Shown: in pieces, positions 32,857-40,208 of the stretch
How the letters are laid out: every line of letters starts with the position of its first letter
Position numbering within the stretch: the first letter of the stretch is position 1
Assembly (NCBI RefSeq): GCF_900291975.1
Contig: NZ_OMPN01000001.1
Span: forward strand, 868,001-932,000
DNA: 64,000 nucleotides
Source of the DNA: Agathobaculum massiliense
Lineage (GTDB): Bacteria; Bacillota; Clostridia; Oscillospirales; Butyricicoccaceae
Direction of reading: 5' to 3'
Translations under genes and position numbers: made by a program
The notes under the pieces: generated by a model
What the model saw: only the letters and a program-made list of their open reading frames with translations
Databases searched by the model: none
Told to the model about the DNA's origin: nothing

Positions 32857-33505
32857 GGTAGCCCACCCCTCTCACAGTCTCAATATAATCCACGCCGAGC
32901 TTGCGGCGCAGGTTTTTGATATGGCTGTCCACCACGCGCTCGTCCCCGAAGAAATCATAGCCCCATATCTTGGCCAGCAGCACCTCGCGCGTGAACACCC
33001 GCCCTGGGCTGGATATAAAGGCGCGGAGCAGCTCGAACTCACGCGCAGTCAGCTCCAGCGGGCGGCCCTCCAGCCGCGCCTCCATCATGTCCGGATCGAG
33101 CGTCAGCCCGCGGTAACGTATCACATGCGAAACGCCGATCCCGCCTCCCACGCGGCGCAGCACCGCCGCCACCTTGCGCAGCAGGATGGGCATGGAAAAC
33201 GGCTTTACAATATAATCGTCTATTTCCAGGTCGAAACCGCGGAGCTGCTCGGCCTCCCCGTCGAGCGCGGTCAGCATGATGACTGGCAGGCGCGATTCCC
33301 GCCGGATCAGCTCGCACACGCCGAACCCATCGATCTTGGGCAGCATCACATCGAGCAGCGCCAGATCGAACGGCGCTTCATGGAAGCGGTCGAGCGCCTC
33401 CACCCCGTCCGACGCCAGTACCGTGTCATAGCCCGCATCCCGCAGGTAGGCGTCCAGTAGCTCCTGAATATCCAGGTCGTCCTCCACAATCAATATGCGT
33501 TTCAT
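32834..33505 (-). CDS. OmpR/PhoB-type response regulator
   Basis: A 223-residue regulator. The receiver has Asp9/Asp10, phosphoacceptor Asp52 (LALLDVMLPK) and switch Lys in IVKPF; the C-terminal winged helix shows LTAREFELLRAFISSPGRVFTREVLL and VVDSHIKNLRRKLG with VRGVGYR. It precedes the kinase gene as usual for OmpR-type pairs. Similar pairs in Firmicutes regulate envelope-stress exporters next to them, as here. Confidence 0.92.
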   Translation of the reverse strand: MKRILIVEDDLDIQELLDAYLRDAGYDTVLASDGVEALDRFHEAPFDLALLDVMLPKIDGFGVCELIRRESRLPVIMLTALDGEAEQLRGFDLEIDDYIVKPFSMPILLRKVAAVLRRVGGGIGVSHVIRYRGLTLDPDMMEARLEGRPLELTAREFELLRAFISSPGRVFTREVLLAKIWGYDFFGDERVVDSHIKNLRRKLGVDYIETVRGVGYRAAKENP

Positions 33506-33636
33506 CCAAGTCCCCCCTCATCCGGTAGTATAACAGGGCTTTATGGATTTTACATGAAGAACGGAAAAATCCCCTTTCCCCGCCTTGCCGGGCAGCACGT
33601 GGCGCCTTGTAGGGGTCCGGCTTCCGAAAAAAGAAA

Positions 33637-33669
33637 AGCCGCACTTTTTCGGAATGAAAAAGTGCGGCT
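33637..33669 (-). terminator. Terminator of tRNA-Ala
   Basis: AGCCGCACTTTTTC (minus strand), 5-base loop, complement, then TTTTCTTTTTT just 3' of the tRNA. Confidence 0.85.
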
Positions 33670-33671
33670 TC

Positions 33672-33747
33672 TGGTGGAGACGGTGAGGATCGAACTCATG
33701 ACCTCCACACTGCCAGTGTGGCGCTCTCCCAGCTGAGCTACGCCCCC
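33672..33747 (-). tRNA. tRNA-Ala, anticodon GGC
   Basis: A 76-nucleotide cloverleaf with encoded CCA. Acceptor GGGGGCG pairs with CGTCTCC (two G-U pairs), the D arm is GCTCAGCTGGGAGAGC, the anticodon arm is CCACA-CTGGCAG-TGTGG with anticodon GGC (alanine), and the T arm is TGAG-TTCGATC-CTCA with one mismatch at the 49-65 pair; the discriminator is A73. It reads GCC/GCU codons. Confidence 0.95.
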
Positions 33748-33831
33748 AAAAGGTCGTCCGCTTTGTTCTGACGACGAAATATATTATACACAAATACACT
33801 TTCCCTGTCAAGAAAAAATGCAAATTTTTCG

Positions 33832-34602
33832 TCACGCAATCCCAAACAATCTTTTGCCGTTTTCTGTTGTGATCCTTTCGACCGCTTCCGCTTCCATCCC
33901 TTTGACCTGCGCAATCGTTTCCGCCATACGGTGTACATATAGCGACGAATTGCGGCGTCCGCGATACGGTTCGGGCGCCATATAGGGGGCGTCCGTTTCA
34001 ATCATCAGCCGGTCGAGCGGTGTCTCCCTGATAATCTCCAATGCCTTGCGCGCGTTTTTGAACGTGATCACACCGGTGAATGACAGATAGTATCCCAGCT
34101 TGAGCAGCTCTCGCGCCATCTCCACGCTGCCCGCGAAGCAATGGTACACACCTGTGACGCCGGCATACTGGCGCGCGATCTCCATGCAGTCGCCGTGCGC
34201 ATCGCGGTCATGCACGATAACCGGCTTGCCCAGCGCGCGCGCAAGCTCCATCTGCCGCGCAAACACCACCTGCTGCCGCGCGCGCGCCCGCTCGTCCTTT
34301 TCCCAGTAATAATCCAGCCCGATCTCGCCAATCGCACGCACCTTCGGCTCCGTCTGCGCCAGTTCTTTGATGACCGCAAGGTCGTTATTCCAATTTTCGT
34401 CAATATTTTCAGGATGTATCCCCACGGCAGCGTATATAAAAGGGTATTTTTGTGCATAGCCGACCGCCTTGCGAGAGCTCTCCAAATCACAGCCCGGGTT
34501 GAGGATCAGCCCTACACCGTTTTCCGTCATGGCCGACAGCAGCGCATCCCTGTCCTCGTCAAAGCGCTCGTCATCATAATGCGCATGGGTATCAAACAGC
34601 AT
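33832..34602 (-). CDS. tatD: TatD-family metal-dependent hydrolase (3'-5' DNase)
   Basis: A 256-residue TIM-barrel metallohydrolase: MLFDTHAHYDDERFDEDRDAL at the start (HxH), AAVGIHPEN, AIGEIGLDYY (metal Glu), PVIVHDRDAHGD, GVYHCFAGS and the late IETDAPYMAPEPYRGRRNS. TatD proteins are 3'-5' DNases/exonucleases acting in DNA repair and turnover. The ATG at 34602 follows GAGGAGG within the 3' end of the upstream HAD gene, so both are one operon. Confidence 0.93.
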   Translation of the reverse strand: MLFDTHAHYDDERFDEDRDALLSAMTENGVGLILNPGCDLESSRKAVGYAQKYPFIYAAVGIHPENIDENWNNDLAVIKELAQTEPKVRAIGEIGLDYYWEKDERARARQQVVFARQMELARALGKPVIVHDRDAHGDCMEIARQYAGVTGVYHCFAGSVEMARELLKLGYYLSFTGVITFKNARKALEIIRETPLDRLMIETDAPYMAPEPYRGRRNSSLYVHRMAETIAQVKGMEAEAVERITTENGKRLFGIA

Positions 34603-34618
34603 CGTTTTACTTTCCTCC

Positions 34619-35383
34619 TCATATCCAGCCGAAATGCCGGCAGGCATTCCACAGTCCGTCCTGGTCAACCGATGTCGTAATGTAATCCGCCTTTTCTTTC
34701 AGCGCCGCGCAGGCGTTCCCCATCGCCACCGAAAGCCAGCCCTGCCCGAACATACAAACGTCGTTCGTACCGTCTCCGAAGACTGCGACGTCCTCATCCA
34801 GCACGCCCAGCACGTCCAGCATGCGCCGGATGCCGCGCTGCTTGCAGACCGGCTCGATAAACAGCACATCCTGGTTGTAGCGGACCGTCGGCAGGCCGCC
34901 GAGGTCGATCTCCCCTTGATTTTCCGGCGTGCAGGCGATATATACCTTATACAGCTTGTCCATCCCGCGGTAATCAAAGGCCGGATCGACCGTGACCGGA
35001 AAATAATTGCTTGGCGCGACAGCCAGATACCGCTCATCCGCCGTAAGGCAGACCCGCTCGTTTTCGAGCGTTACCGCCCAGGGGACGCGCTGCCGCTCCA
35101 GCCGGTCCAGCAGGGCGACGCAATCCGTCACGGGCAGGCTCTGCATCTCAATGACCTCTCCGTCCAGCGTCAGGCTGTAACCACCGTCGGCCACGATATG
35201 CGTAAAGCCGTACCGCTGTGCGACCACGGCGGCGGAAGCCTGCAGCCGGCCGGTTGCGATCGCGGTAAAATGGCCGTTCGCGCGTAGCCGCTCCAGGCAG
35301 CGCGCCCCGCTTTCCGGCATCACGGTCGTCAGGCCGGTCGCCAGCGTGCCGTCAATATCAAAAAAGAGGTATTTCTTTCGCAT
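34619..35383 (-). CDS. HAD-IIB (Cof-type) phosphatase
   Basis: A 254-residue HAD phosphatase. Motif I is FFDIDGTL (nucleophile Asp9 and Asp11), motif II AIATGR, motif III the Lys of QRGIRRML region and motif IV VFGDGTNDVCMFGQG; the cap domain (about 80-185) is the Cof/YkrA type. The final residues TTSVDQDGLWNACRHFGWI match the D.DG...AL ending of Cof proteins. Substrate is a small phosphate (sugar or flavin), not determinable. It is 16 bases upstream of tatD. Confidence 0.88.
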   Translation of the reverse strand: MRKKYLFFDIDGTLATGLTTVMPESGARCLERLRANGHFTAIATGRLQASAAVVAQRYGFTHIVADGGYSLTLDGEVIEMQSLPVTDCVALLDRLERQRVPWAVTLENERVCLTADERYLAVAPSNYFPVTVDPAFDYRGMDKLYKVYIACTPENQGEIDLGGLPTVRYNQDVLFIEPVCKQRGIRRMLDVLGVLDEDVAVFGDGTNDVCMFGQGWLSVAMGNACAALKEKADYITTSVDQDGLWNACRHFGWI

Positions 35384-35393
35384 GGGTTCATCC

Positions 35394-35644
35394 TTATCGC
35401 TTGTATTTTTTGTAGATATATCTGTAAATGCCGATCAAAGCGTCCAGCCTGCACCGTACCCCCTCCACAGCCGCGCACAGACGCGGTTATAAGCTGGGAT
35501 ATCGCGGATTTCCTCCGGTTTGACCGTGCTGCCCGCTCAGAAGTGCATCGAGTCGCGCCGTATGGCCGCCCAGCAGCCGCCGACAGCAAATACCGCCGCG
35601 CAGAAGCACAGGATGACTGCCATCGGAATGTTTGCCGCGTTCAT
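35394..35644 (-). pseudogene. Decayed small membrane protein with nonsense codon and frameshift
   Basis: The ATG at 35644 overlaps the DUF4177 stop (ATGA) and encodes MNAANIPMAVILCFC, one helix, then RRDSMHF and TGA at 35539-35537. In the same frame it continues AGSTVKPEEIRDIPAYNRV, then CARLWRGYGAGWTL and another TGA; a shift of frame gives LDALIGIYRYIYKKYKR to the TAA at 35394. Clostridial relatives read a conserved Trp at the first TGA (MHFW.G...EEI.DI.AYN...LW..YG, from memory). So this seems to be a recent pseudogene, not a 35-residue gene. Confidence 0.6.
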
Positions 35645-35850
35645 TTTTCATCCTCCACAGGCCTTCCAAGCACCAGGTCGGCCTCTTTCATCAGGCCACT
35701 ATCGCCGGAAAGCTTTATCGGCAAACAGCCGGCATACCGCCACCTCTGCGCCGCATACCGGTCGATGATTTTCCGCTGCTTACATTCCGCATTGTTGATC
35801 CAAAAGCCGCCGCCCCTGTACAGCGAAACGTATTCGTCTTGATACATCAT
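35641..35850 (-). CDS. DUF4177-like small protein
   Basis: A 69-residue cytoplasmic protein: MMYQDEYVSLYRGGGFWIN, then AECKQRKIIDRYAAQRWRYAGCLP and ADLVLGRPVEDEK. The I...YA..GWR... and final (I/L)(F/V)L.RP pattern fit the DUF4177 fold. Start at ATG 35850 is chosen for GGGTGGGGG upstream; the next codon is also ATG. It has its own promoter (35909-35937) and is translationally coupled to the pseudogene downstream. Confidence 0.65.
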   Translation of the reverse strand: MMYQDEYVSLYRGGGFWINNAECKQRKIIDRYAAQRWRYAGCLPIKLSGDSGLMKEADLVLGRPVEDEK

Positions 35851-35908
35851 CCAGACCCCCACCCATAAAAAGCGAGCCGCGGCGCCAGCCGCAGCCCTTC
35901 GCTCTTTT

Positions 35909-35937
35909 ATTGTAGCACAGCTTCGCGCCGCCTGCAA
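35909..35937 (-). promoter_or_regulatory. Promoter of the DUF4177 gene
   Basis: Minus-strand TTGCAG (35937-35932), 17-base spacer, TACAAT (35914-35909). Confidence 0.65.
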
Positions 35938-35957
35938 TCCCCGCCTCCAAACAGCAA

Positions 35958-36132
35958 AACGGCGGCTCTCTGAACCGCCGTTCCACCGCGCCGCAGCGCG
36001 CATCCCTCCCCCGCTATGCCGGGTGTTTGGATGCCCCGACCCAGCCGCCTTAGGCGGCGTCATTCGGGTATCGAAAGGCGGTTTCTACTGGAACCGTCTT
36101 TCGCATATAGTGGGCTTGTGAAGCCCACTATA
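35958..36132. repeat. Hairpin cluster between metG and the DUF4177 promoter
   Basis: No gene is seen. Hairpins are AACGGCGG/CCGCCGTT (35958-35982), GCCGCC-TTA-GGCGGC (36044-36058), a 14-bp stem with two G-U pairs (36072-36103) and a perfect 12-bp stem TATAGTGGGCTT-GTG (36106-36132) that starts 6 bases after the metG stop. The last is a possible metG 3' end without T-run. The arrangement is like that at 12618-12775. Confidence 0.5.
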
Positions 36133-36137
36133 CTCTG

Positions 36138-38072
36138 TCAGCAGAGCTTTGCACCCGCTTCAATACCATCATCCAGCATGAGCAGATCGAGCTTGCCGTC
36201 CTTCTCCGCGGAGAGCAGCATGCCGCATGACTCCTGCCCCATCATCTTGCGCGGCGGCAGGTTGGTGACCGCAACGACCGTCTTGCCTACCAATTCCTCG
36301 GCCTTGTAATACTTGGCGATGCCGGACAGGATCTGGCGCGGCGTACCCGATCCGTCGTCGAGTTGGAATTTTAAGAGCTTCTCACTCTTCTTGACGTTCT
36401 CGCACGCGAGCACCTTGCACACGGTCATATCCACCTTGCAGAAGTCGTCGAACGGGATATCCGGCAGGAAAGTGACCACCGGCTGCTCCGCCGTCTGCGC
36501 GGCCTGCTTCTCCGCCTCGATCTCCGCGAGCTTTTTCGGGATGTCGATGCGCTCGAACAGGATGGACGCCTCGCCCACCTGCGCGCCCGCCTGTATGCCG
36601 CCAAACGAAGCAAGGCTCTCCACACCATTGTCCGCGGTGTTCAACTGCACAAAGATCTTGTCCGCCGTTTCGGGCAGGTAGGGGCGCAGCATGGTCGCCG
36701 CAAAGCGGATGGACTCCAGCAGGTTATACAGCACCGTACCCAGGCGGTCGCGCTTGGCCTCGTCCTTGGCCAGCGCCCAGGGCATGGTTTCATCAATATA
36801 TTTGTTCGAGCGGCGCAGAAGCGTGAACACCTCGTCGATCGCGTCAGCGACGTGCAGGTCGGCCATGCGCTTTTCGAGTGCCGCGGGCAGGCCGAGCGCG
36901 ACCGTTTTCAGCTCGTCGTCCACCGGCTCCGCCGCAATCGGGGCGGGGATAACGCCACCGAAATACTTCTTGGTCATGGCGATTGTCCGGTTGACCAAGT
37001 TGCCCAGCACGTTGGCAAGGTCGGAGTTGATGCGCTCGCAAATCAGCTCATAGGAGATCACGCCGTCGTTGGCGAACGGCATCTCGTGCAGCACATAGTA
37101 GCGCACCGCGTCCACACCGAACAGGCGCACCAGATCGTCCGCGTAGATCACATTGCCGAGTGACTTCGACATCTTGCCCTCACCCACGAGCAGCCACGGG
37201 TGGCCGAACACCTGCTTCGGCAGTTCCTCGCCCAGCGCCATCAGGAAGATCGGCCAGTAGATGGTGTGGAAACGGATGATGTCCTTACCGATCAAATGCA
37301 CGTCCGCGGGCCAGAAGCGCTTATAGTGCTCATCGTGGTTCCCATCAGGATCGTAGCCGCAGAAAGTGATATAGTTGGTCAGCGCGTCCAGCCAGACATA
37401 AACCACATGCCCTGGGTCAAAGTCCACCGGAATCCCCCAGGAGAACGAGGTGCGGGACACGCACAGGTCTTGTAGGCCGGGCTTTAAGAAGTTGTTGACC
37501 ATCTCGTTCTTGCGGCTCTCCGGCTGTATGAACTCGGGGTGGTCTTCAATATGCTTCATCAGGCGGTCGGCGTACTTGCTCATGCGGAAGAAGTAGGCTT
37601 CCTCCTCCGCGTCCACCACCGGCCGGCCGCAGTCCGGACAGCATCCGTCCTTAAGTTGCGACTCGGTCCAGAACGACTCGCAGGGCTTGCAGTACTTGCC
37701 CTTGTACGCACCCTTATAGATATCGCCCTGATCATACAGCTTTTTGAAGATTTTCTGTACCTTTTTCTCATGCATGGGGTCAGTCGTGCGTACGAACTTG
37801 TCGTAGGTGGTGTTCATCAGGTCCCAGATGTCCTTCACCTGGCCCGCGACGTTGTCCACATGCTGCTGCGGGGTGATGCCCGCGGCCTCGGCCTTTTCCT
37901 GGATTTTCTGGCCGTGCTCGTCCGTACCGGTCTGGAAGTACACGTCGTATCCGGTCAGGCGCTTGTAGCGCGCGATCGCGTCGGCCAGCACGATCTCATA
38001 GGTGTTGCCGATGTGCGGCTTGGCCGAGGTATAGGCGATCGCCGTTGAGATATAATAGGGTTTCTTGTCCAT
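36138..38072 (-). CDS. metG: Methionyl-tRNA synthetase
   Basis: About 644 residues from the ATG at 38072 (AAGGAG 9 bases upstream; an ATG 18 bases earlier contains that ribosome site). HIGH appears as PHIGN, the zinc knuckle as CKPCESFW...CCPDCGRP (four Cys), KMSKS as GKMSKSLGN, and the C-terminal domain (about 540-644, DDFCKVDMTVCKVLACENV) is the EMAP-II/Trbp111-type tRNA-binding unit. It charges initiator and elongator tRNA-Met. A T-box with AUG specifier lies about 730 bases upstream with a GNAT gene in between. Confidence 0.95.
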   Translation of the reverse strand: MDKKPYYISTAIAYTSAKPHIGNTYEIVLADAIARYKRLTGYDVYFQTGTDEHGQKIQEKAEAAGITPQQHVDNVAGQVKDIWDLMNTTYDKFVRTTDPMHEKKVQKIFKKLYDQGDIYKGAYKGKYCKPCESFWTESQLKDGCCPDCGRPVVDAEEEAYFFRMSKYADRLMKHIEDHPEFIQPESRKNEMVNNFLKPGLQDLCVSRTSFSWGIPVDFDPGHVVYVWLDALTNYITFCGYDPDGNHDEHYKRFWPADVHLIGKDIIRFHTIYWPIFLMALGEELPKQVFGHPWLLVGEGKMSKSLGNVIYADDLVRLFGVDAVRYYVLHEMPFANDGVISYELICERINSDLANVLGNLVNRTIAMTKKYFGGVIPAPIAAEPVDDELKTVALGLPAALEKRMADLHVADAIDEVFTLLRRSNKYIDETMPWALAKDEAKRDRLGTVLYNLLESIRFAATMLRPYLPETADKIFVQLNTADNGVESLASFGGIQAGAQVGEASILFERIDIPKKLAEIEAEKQAAQTAEQPVVTFLPDIPFDDFCKVDMTVCKVLACENVKKSEKLLKFQLDDGSGTPRQILSGIAKYYKAEELVGKTVVAVTNLPPRKMMGQESCGMLLSAEKDGKLDLLMLDDGIEAGAKLC

Positions 38073-38111
38073 CACTTTGCTCTCCTTCATAGAAAATGAA
38101 ATTTTATAAGA

Positions 38112-38645
38112 TCAAAAACAGTCGTACATAACCACATCCTGCAAAAATTTGTAGAATGATTGGTAAGCCGTCTCGGTCAGCGCTTTCGGAAAGGACAGCA
38201 CGACCAGTCTGTGTCCGCTGTTTTCCACATGATATGGCGGGTGTACATGCGGATACGGATTGGTGCAATATCCGCAGCGCGCATAGAAACCAGCGCGGCG
38301 ACAGGAAACCCAGTCCTCTGGGGGGTCGATTTCCAAAACAATGGTCTTCCCGCTCTGCTGTAGCAGCGACAGTGTCCTTTGCCCGTAATGGCGATTCCGC
38401 AGCTCAGGGAATATACAGAAATGCTCCACATAAATAAAGTCTTTCGTTTCCCAGCACAGTAACAGGCCAACCCATTCCACCCCATCGAAGACCAGTTCAA
38501 ACCGATACCGTTTGTCCCGCAGGATTGCCTCTTGTGATGCTATCTGTCGTTGCTCATGCGGTGGAAAGCTCTCCGCGTACAAAGCCATTGCAGTATCATA
38601 CCGCCCATCCTGTATATCTGTCAACCGTTCCAGATGCAAAATCAT
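38112..38645 (-). CDS. GNAT family acetyltransferase located between the T-box and metG
   Basis: A 177-residue GNAT protein: ILHLERLTDIQDGRYDTAMALYAESFPPHEQRQ at the start, YVEHFCIFPELRNRHYGQRTLSLLQQSGKTIVLEIDPP as the acetyl-CoA core, and ARRAGFYARCGYCTNPYPHVHPPYH. The SFPPHEQR motif is typical of a Clostridial GNAT group of unknown substrate. AAAGGAG precedes the ATG. It is read in the same direction as metG, 39 bases apart, and the only promoter visible upstream is that of the T-box leader. Confidence 0.82.
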   Translation of the reverse strand: MILHLERLTDIQDGRYDTAMALYAESFPPHEQRQIASQEAILRDKRYRFELVFDGVEWVGLLLCWETKDFIYVEHFCIFPELRNRHYGQRTLSLLQQSGKTIVLEIDPPEDWVSCRRAGFYARCGYCTNPYPHVHPPYHVENSGHRLVVLSFPKALTETAYQSFYKFLQDVVMYDCF

Positions 38646-38819
38646 TTATCTCCTTTCGCACACCAGCGCATACAGCTCGCTATCCGGCAGCCCTCCATTC
38701 TTACAATCACGCGCGTCCCGTTCGGTATACGGATACGGGAACACGTCCCGCAGGTTTTCCGCCCCCCGCATCGTTTGCCATTAGGGCGCAGGCCGCCACG
38801 TCCGCAGAGCGGCAGGCAT
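38646..38819 (-). pseudogene. RimJ/RimL-type acetyltransferase remnant after the T-box
   Basis: Starting at ATG 38819, directly after the T-box terminator, the frame reads MPAALRTWRPAP, a TAA stop (38783-38781), then WQTMRGAENLRDVFPYPY, TERDARD and CKNGGLPDSELYALVCERR to TAA at 38648-38646. LRTWRPAD...NLRDVFPYPYTE.DA is the N-terminal pattern of RimJ/RimL acetyltransferases. Only about 57 codons remain, with one nonsense codon, so it looks like a truncated, dead gene. The last 18 codons may be of other origin. Confidence 0.55.
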
Positions 38820-38820
38820 G

Positions 38821-39115
38821 AAAAAAGCCCTCCTCCCGAATGGTTTTCCATTCAAGGACGAGAGCAAAAACGCTTCCGTGTTACCACCTTGCTTCACGCG
38901 TCCCTCGCGGCGGCGCGCCTCATCAGGTACTTCCATACCCGAAGCGCTGTAACGGGCGCCCACCCGCCGCAGCCTACCCGCGTACCGCGGCTCGGTGCGG
39001 GACTCCAAGGCCATTTTCTGCCGCGGCCCCCGCGTCTCGCTCCCACCATCCGAGACTCGCTTTGCCGTTTTCCACGCCGTACTTTCCTTTTCATCGCCAT
39101 ACTTACCTGTATAAC
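38821..39115 (-). ncRNA. T-box riboswitch, methionine-specific
   Basis: On the minus strand the leader opens with the Stem I K-turn/AG-bulge type GATGAAAAGGAAAGTAC, has the distal loop GATGGTGGGAG, then GAAAATGG followed by CCTTGGAGTC, which places an ATG (Met) specifier at 39014-39012. The T-box core AAGGTGGTAACACGG is at 38890-38876. A terminator follows (arms around CCTTGAATGG and CCATTCGGGAGG, then TTTTTT at 38826-38821). Uncharged tRNA-Met should favour read-through into the GNAT and metG genes. Stem boundaries are by eye. Confidence 0.88.
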
Positions 39116-39121
39116 GGTTCC

Positions 39122-39150
39122 ATTATAGCATCACGGTATTTTCCTGTCAA
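39122..39150 (-). promoter_or_regulatory. Promoter of the T-box transcript
   Basis: Consensus TTGACA (39150-39145), 17-base spacer, TATAAT (39127-39122) on the minus strand. Confidence 0.85.
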
Positions 39151-39160
39151 GCGTGCAAAC

Positions 39161-39191
39161 AGCGGCGGCACCTTCAGCTCCCGCCACCGCT
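39161..39191 (-). terminator. Hairpin downstream of the DUF975-like gene
   Basis: AGCGGTGGC (minus strand) pairs with GCCGCCGCT through nine pairs (one G-U), followed by GTTTG; just before the T-box promoter. Confidence 0.55.
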
Positions 39192-39207
39192 TTATCCGTT
39201 TTTTCCC

Positions 39208-40152
39208 TTACTGCTCAGGCTGACTGACATCCTGTGTCCTGCCCGCGTAAAATTCAAACAGGCCGATAAAAGAGGTATTGATGTACGCCGCCAGAAAACC
39301 GTTGATCACAACGCCCAAGCAGGCCCCTGCGGCCAGCGCCAGCAGGAACGCCACGAAGCCCGACGCGCCGGGGATAAACACAAAGCCGAACATCGCAATC
39401 AGCCAGCAAAGCCCGCTGACAAGGCCGGACAGCACATACCACCAGAAAAAGCTTAAAACAAACAGGAGTACCTTCCCATAATGCCCGTGGAACACACCGC
39501 TCCCGTCGCGCGTGGCATCCCACGCGCCGAGTGCCTCATGCTCGCTGATCAGGACCCAGCCCGCCTGATAGGTCATCACCTTGATGCGGATCGGGATCAA
39601 CACGAGCTGGTAGAATACATAAAGCACCGCCACCGCCACCGTCAAATCCGTTTGCGTCAGGTAATGCCCCGAAGCAACGGCATTCACCAGCAGGCCCATG
39701 CCCACAAAGAAAAACAGCGCCGTGGGTAGGACCGACCAGAGGAGCTGCCGGAAAAACAGGCAGAATTCCATCCGCACACCCGCCCAGAACGAGTGCAGCG
39801 AGGTAAACGGCTGGAACAGCGCGGAAACGCCCGGCTCCTCCCCACGGAAAAGGCCAATATAAAACCGCATCATGCCATACATCAGCGGGCCGGTGACGAC
39901 CAGCATGACGAATATCACCAGCCATACCGAATTCAGGTTGCGCTCCATAGCCATGCTAAGCGCGTTTCCCCTGTACCCATTTGCGTACAACGCAAATAAA
40001 TCTCCGAATATCGTGAGGTACAGAATCAGCACCAGCAGGAAATATGGCACCGCATACAAAAACTGTATCCCCACACAGCGGCCGATCTGCTCCTTGACCC
40101 TACGCTTACACTGCCGCTTGATCGTCTTTCTCACCTGTACTCTATCGTGCAA
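39208..40152 (-). CDS. DUF975-like polytopic membrane protein
   Basis: A 314-residue protein with six predicted membrane helices. It has the DUF975-like layout: an N-terminal cytoplasmic basic stretch (KRRVKEQIGR), helix 1, FVMLVVTGPLMYGMMRFYIGLFRGEEP before a loop, and a middle LISEHEALGAWDA.RDGS motif close to the I.....G..A...S....... of DUF975. The TTG start at 40152 is supported by AGGAGG 9 bases upstream. It lies 56 bases after the VanW gene and shares its transcript. Function unknown. Confidence 0.7.
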   Translation of the reverse strand: MHDRVQVRKTIKRQCKRRVKEQIGRCVGIQFLYAVPYFLLVLILYLTIFGDLFALYANGYRGNALSMAMERNLNSVWLVIFVMLVVTGPLMYGMMRFYIGLFRGEEPGVSALFQPFTSLHSFWAGVRMEFCLFFRQLLWSVLPTALFFFVGMGLLVNAVASGHYLTQTDLTVAVAVLYVFYQLVLIPIRIKVMTYQAGWVLISEHEALGAWDATRDGSGVFHGHYGKVLLFVLSFFWWYVLSGLVSGLCWLIAMFGFVFIPGASGFVAFLLALAAGACLGVVINGFLAAYINTSFIGLFEFYAGRTQDVSQPEQ

Positions 40153-40208
40153 CTGCTGTTTCCTCCTATCGTTTCCCCGCTGTCTTTACCGGACCGCGCC
40201 CTGTCCGC

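Noticed and set aside
35537-35644. Intact 35-residue membrane protein
   Set aside because: The frame clearly continues past the TGA with a conserved-looking sequence, so a broken longer gene is the better reading.
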